64,000 nucleotides of DNA from UBA1424 sp041654095 (lineage in GTDB: Bacteria > Bacillota_I > Bacilli_A > RFN20 > CAG-826), in assembly GCA_041654095.1 (NCBI GenBank), contig JBAZED010000001.1, positions 1-64,000 on the forward strand. Direction: 5' to 3'. Numbering within the stretch: the first letter of the stretch is position 1; each line of letters starts with the position of its first letter. Shown in pieces: positions 61,473 through 64,000 of the stretch. The notes beneath the pieces were generated by a model, which did not search any database, was not told the DNA's origin, and saw nothing but the letters and a program-made list of their open reading frames with translations. A program made the translations under genes and the position numbers.

Positions 61473-62741
61473 ATGAAAGCACTCGAAATCGTCCAGTCCG
61501 TCCTTAATCAGATCCTCTACCAGGGGGTCGAATTTCAGAATGCGCTCCGGACGACTTTTAAAGATCGAGTCGAAGATAAAGAGCACGCCAGCACAGTGTC
61601 GGCAATCGTCGGTTGCGAGCTGAGGCACCACCTGCTTTTTGAGCGCATCATCCACGATCTCGGTGGCGCCTATAGCGACGAGCAGAAGTGCTTGTTATTT
61701 GCCGCCTTGGCCAATCATCTCTTCTTAAAGCACCTCCCCGAAGATGAAGTCGTCGCCTATGTGCGCGGCTTTTTTGCCGAAGATCAAGTTTCGGCCGTCG
61801 AAAAACTGTTGACCTATCAAGACTCGCCGCGGGAACTGATTCCGGAATCGATTCCATCCGAATCTCTCGAGTACTTGTCCCTTCGCTTCAATACCCCAGA
61901 ATGGCTCGTCAAGATGTGGCAGAAGCATTTCGGGCGCGGCATCACCTATAAGCTCCTTAAGAAAAACAATAAGCCCCAGCTTCTAAGCTGTCGCGTCAAT
62001 ACCCTAGCGACAACCGCCAAGGAAGTGCTTGATGACAATCCCGAATTCCGCGAAGCGCCCATCGCCGATATGGTTATTTATCAAGGGAAAGCGCCGATCA
62101 GAAAAAATGTTTTTTTCCAAAGTTTTGATGTTTTTTTCTTGAAGATGGGCGTCAAGGAATTACTTGATAAAGTATGTGCGGATAACGTCACGGAAGCCCT
62201 CCTTTACTCTTCCGAAGATAATTCGGTCGTTCGCGAATTCTTGTTGAAATTCCATAGGAAAATCGGGCTCAACCTCGGCGTTCCCAATCAAGAAGAGCGG
62301 CTCGAGATCTCCAAAAACATCCGCTACAACCAGCTGACCAATGTCAATTTTTTTGGGGCTCAGCCAAGCGCGATGCAAGCGGCGATTTCGCGCCCGCAAG
62401 ATTTGGTCATCGCCCATCCCCAAAGCTCCAATTTCGATTTGATTCGGTCTCTGCCGGATTACTTGTTGCATTTTAAGCGCGAGAGCATCGATGAGTTGGT
62501 CGCCAAGCAAAAGGATATTTTAGAGAACTGTTCGACGTATGTCGGAGAAGATGGTCTCTTGGTGTATATGGTCTCGACCATCAATCGCAAAGAAGGCCGC
62601 TCTCTCGCCATGGAATTTTTAGATAAACACCGCGACTTCACCTTGATAGAAGAAAAGCAGAGATTTCCTTTCGACCCCCTCGACACAGCTCTTTATTATG
62701 CGATCATGAAACGAAAAGTCGAGGCTGAGCCGAGTGAATAA
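61473..62741 (+). CDS. rsmB: RsmB-like protein (16S rRNA m5C methyltransferase family), catalytically degenerate
   Basis: 422 residues. NusB-like N-terminal domain (about 1-135), then RsmB linker (LSLRFNTPEWLVKMWQKHFG), PUA-like RVNTLATT segment and a methyltransferase-shaped C-terminus. In active RsmB the SAM loop is LDLCAAPGGKT, but here the place (about 239) reads TEALLYSSEDNSV. The DAPCSG catalytic loop is AHPQSSN (about 311) and the STCTL loop is MVSTI (about 363), so both catalytic cysteines are gone. A TATACT promoter (61449-61454) and GAGG precede it. It cannot methylate by the known mechanism; a binding or assembly role is inferred. Confidence 0.85.
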   Translation: MKALEIVQSVLNQILYQGVEFQNALRTTFKDRVEDKEHASTVSAIVGCELRHHLLFERIIHDLGGAYSDEQKCLLFAALANHLFLKHLPEDEVVAYVRGFFAEDQVSAVEKLLTYQDSPRELIPESIPSESLEYLSLRFNTPEWLVKMWQKHFGRGITYKLLKKNNKPQLLSCRVNTLATTAKEVLDDNPEFREAPIADMVIYQGKAPIRKNVFFQSFDVFFLKMGVKELLDKVCADNVTEALLYSSEDNSVVREFLLKFHRKIGLNLGVPNQEERLEISKNIRYNQLTNVNFFGAQPSAMQAAISRPQDLVIAHPQSSNFDLIRSLPDYLLHFKRESIDELVAKQKDILENCSTYVGEDGLLVYMVSTINRKEGRSLAMEFLDKHRDFTLIEEKQRFPFDPLDTALYYAIMKRKVEAEPSE

Positions 62742-63771
62742 CATCTATGGCGTCAGCCACGAAAAATTGACGGTCGCCATGGTGGCCAAAGGCCAAAAAG
62801 CCTATCGCGCCACGCAACTTTTTAGTTGGATCTACGAAAAGCGCGCAACTTCGTTTGATGAGATGAGCGATGTGTCGCTCTCTTTTCGCGAGGTATTAAA
62901 ACAGGAGTACTATTTCGAAATCCCGAAGATTTATAAATTCCAAAAATCGCAAGATGGGACGATCAAGCTCCTCTTAGAACTTAGAGATGGCAGCAAGATC
63001 GAGACTGCCTTGCTCCGATACAACTACGGAAATGCGCTTTGCGTCTCGAGCCAAGTCGGGTGCAATATGGGTTGTTCGTTCTGCGCTTCCGGCCTCCTTC
63101 GCAAGCAGAGAAATCTCGAAGTTGATGAGATGGTCGGCCAGATCCTGGTAATGAATAAATTGCTCGAAGAGGAAGGTCGGGGCGAAGTGGTGACTCACAT
63201 CGTCGTTATGGGAACCGGCGAACCGTTTGACAATTACGACAACGTCATGGATTTCGTCCGTATCGCCAATCACCCTAAGGCTTTCGCGATTGGCGCGCGG
63301 CGCATCACCGTTTCGACATGCGGCATCGTCCCGCGCATCTACCAATACGCCGATGAAGGCATGCAGGTGAATTTGGCGATATCGCTCCATGCCCCCAACG
63401 ATGAGCTGCGCAGCAAATTGATGAAAATTAACCAAGCTTACCCCTTGGAGCAATTAATTGAAGCTGTGAAATACTATGTATTTAAAACGGGTCGTCGCGT
63501 CACTTTCGAATACATCTTGCTCGAAGGTTTCAACGATGCCGTCGCTCACGCCGATGAACTGTCGGATTTAATCCGCGGGATCGAAGCCTATGTCAATCTC
63601 ATCCCCTATAACGCCATCGATGAAAAAGGTTATCGCCGCAGTGATGATCTAGCCGTCAAAGCCTTTCAGAATCAGCTGACAAAGCGGGCGATCACCTCGA
63701 CGGTTCGCAAAGAATTCGGGGCGGATATCGACGCCGCTTGCGGACAGCTTCGCGCCAAGGAGAGACAATGA
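62734..63771 (+). CDS. rlmN: Dual-specificity RNA methyltransferase RlmN
   Basis: 345 residues. Radical SAM cluster motif CNMGCSFCASG (Cys110, Cys114, Cys117), family stretch SQVGCNMGCSFCA, GTGEPFDNYDNVM, ISLHAPNDELRSKLMKIN and FEYILLEGFND, with the C-terminal DIDAACGQL carrying the second catalytic cysteine. It methylates C2 of A2503 in 23S rRNA and A37 in tRNA. The GTG start at 62734 overlaps rsmB by 8 bp and has GAGG upstream. The stop overlaps stp (ATGA). Confidence 0.96.
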   Translation: MNNIYGVSHEKLTVAMVAKGQKAYRATQLFSWIYEKRATSFDEMSDVSLSFREVLKQEYYFEIPKIYKFQKSQDGTIKLLLELRDGSKIETALLRYNYGNALCVSSQVGCNMGCSFCASGLLRKQRNLEVDEMVGQILVMNKLLEEEGRGEVVTHIVVMGTGEPFDNYDNVMDFVRIANHPKAFAIGARRITVSTCGIVPRIYQYADEGMQVNLAISLHAPNDELRSKLMKINQAYPLEQLIEAVKYYVFKTGRRVTFEYILLEGFNDAVAHADELSDLIRGIEAYVNLIPYNAIDEKGYRRSDDLAVKAFQNQLTKRAITSTVRKEFGADIDAACGQLRAKERQ

Positions 63772-64000
63772 GATTCAAGGGTCGTTTCGCCCATCGAATC
63801 GACATCGGTCGCGTCCGCGTTTCAAACGAGGACCAAGCCCTTGTTTTAACTAATTCCGAAGGTGATGTTCTTTTGTTGGTTTGCGACGGCATGGGCGGGC
63901 ACAACAAAGGCGATTACGCCTCGCAGACCGCCATCTCAATCATCGGCGAGGCCTTCAAAGCCAAGCCGAAGTTTCGAAACGCTTTTTTCGCCAAGCAGTG
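63768..64000 (+). CDS. stp: PP2C-family serine/threonine phosphatase, N-terminal part
   Basis: 77 codons visible to the window edge. The PP2C opening is clear: HRIDIGRVRVSNEDQALVL then LLLVCDGMGGHNKGDYASQTA, where DGMGGH is the metal-binding motif. In Bacilli it follows rlmN and precedes the PASTA kinase gene prkC/stk, which would lie just outside. It reverses PASTA-kinase phosphorylation. The ATG overlaps the rlmN stop and has AAGGAG upstream. Confidence 0.9.
   Translation, partial: MRFKGRFAHRIDIGRVRVSNEDQALVLTNSEGDVLLLVCDGMGGHNKGDYASQTAISIIGEAFKAKPKFRNAFFAKQ

Noticed and set aside
62974..63453. 159-codon ORF antisense to rlmN
   Set aside because: Opposite a clear rlmN gene with all cluster cysteines; shadow frame.
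1..64000. UGA as tryptophan (Mycoplasma-type code)
   Set aside because: All conserved proteins read full length with UGG tryptophans, and UGA serves as stop (for example the 9109 and 28639 gene ends).
1..64000. CRISPR array, integron, prophage or defence island
   Set aside because: No regularly spaced direct repeats, no integrase, capsid or Cas-like proteins seen; only one IS end at the left edge.

Overview
The window reads as a chromosomal segment of an uncultured, probably gut- or rumen-type member of the Bacillota, near the Bacilli/Erysipelotrichia/Mollicutes boundary. The evidence is: (1) the right end carries the classic Bacillus-like order rqcH // gmk-priA-...-rsmB-rlmN-stp; (2) many lipoproteins with Gram-positive style lipoboxes, and C-terminal single-helix anchors with basic tails instead of LPXTG; (3) a PPi-type phosphofructokinase; (4) UGA used as a stop and UGG as Trp, so the standard bacterial code rather than the Mycoplasma code. 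The lineage is an inference; no rRNA is present.

Layout. 1-102 is the end of an IS3/IS150-like element cut by the window edge. 205-9109 holds housekeeping and accessory genes (a membrane protein with a degenerate ABC-like domain, TetR regulator, AlkD-like glycosylase, MATE pump, RdgB, PhoA-type phosphatase lipoprotein, beta-propeller lipoprotein). 9168-30726 is a mannose/mannoside locus: phosphohexomutase and mannose-6-phosphate isomerase, a LacI-family regulator, then one very tight run of 11 genes (13159-30726) with GH125, two GH130-type proteins, a DUF1861 protein, an ABC importer lacking its ATPase, and several surface lipoproteins. 30907-32580 is a membrane-anchored protein built from the same binding modules. 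After a tRNA-Gly come thioredoxin, TraX-like and CPBP-protease genes on the minus strand, then a 2098-residue repetitive membrane protein, yigZ and an M24 peptidase. 43235-48150 carries two secreted endonuclease I proteins with Ig-like modules. 48317-55748 holds glpK, a DUF5677 protein, a TGS-type nucleoside kinase, PPi-PFK, a thioredoxin-fold lipoprotein and pyrophosphatase. 55775-64000 is a choline-kinase-like gene with rqcH, and the gmk-priA-rsmB-rlmN-stp cluster.

How the genes fit together. Surface GH125 and GH130-type enzymes would trim mannosides held by tandem binding modules. The ABC importer would take up the product, the cytoplasmic GH130 would release mannose-1-phosphate, the mutase would give mannose-6-phosphate, and ManA would give fructose-6-phosphate for the PPi-dependent PFK. 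The cluster therefore looks like a complete mannoside (N-glycan or yeast mannan) pathway.

Strongest items for a second look: a recurring extended -10 box placed only 6-7 nt before start codons (apparently leaderless genes); an RsmB homologue that has lost both catalytic cysteines and its SAM motif; a domain next to the C-terminal membrane anchor shared by three unrelated surface proteins; the 2098-residue repeat protein; and a lipoprotein that looks like an unassigned (alpha/alpha)6 glycosidase heading the mannoside operon.
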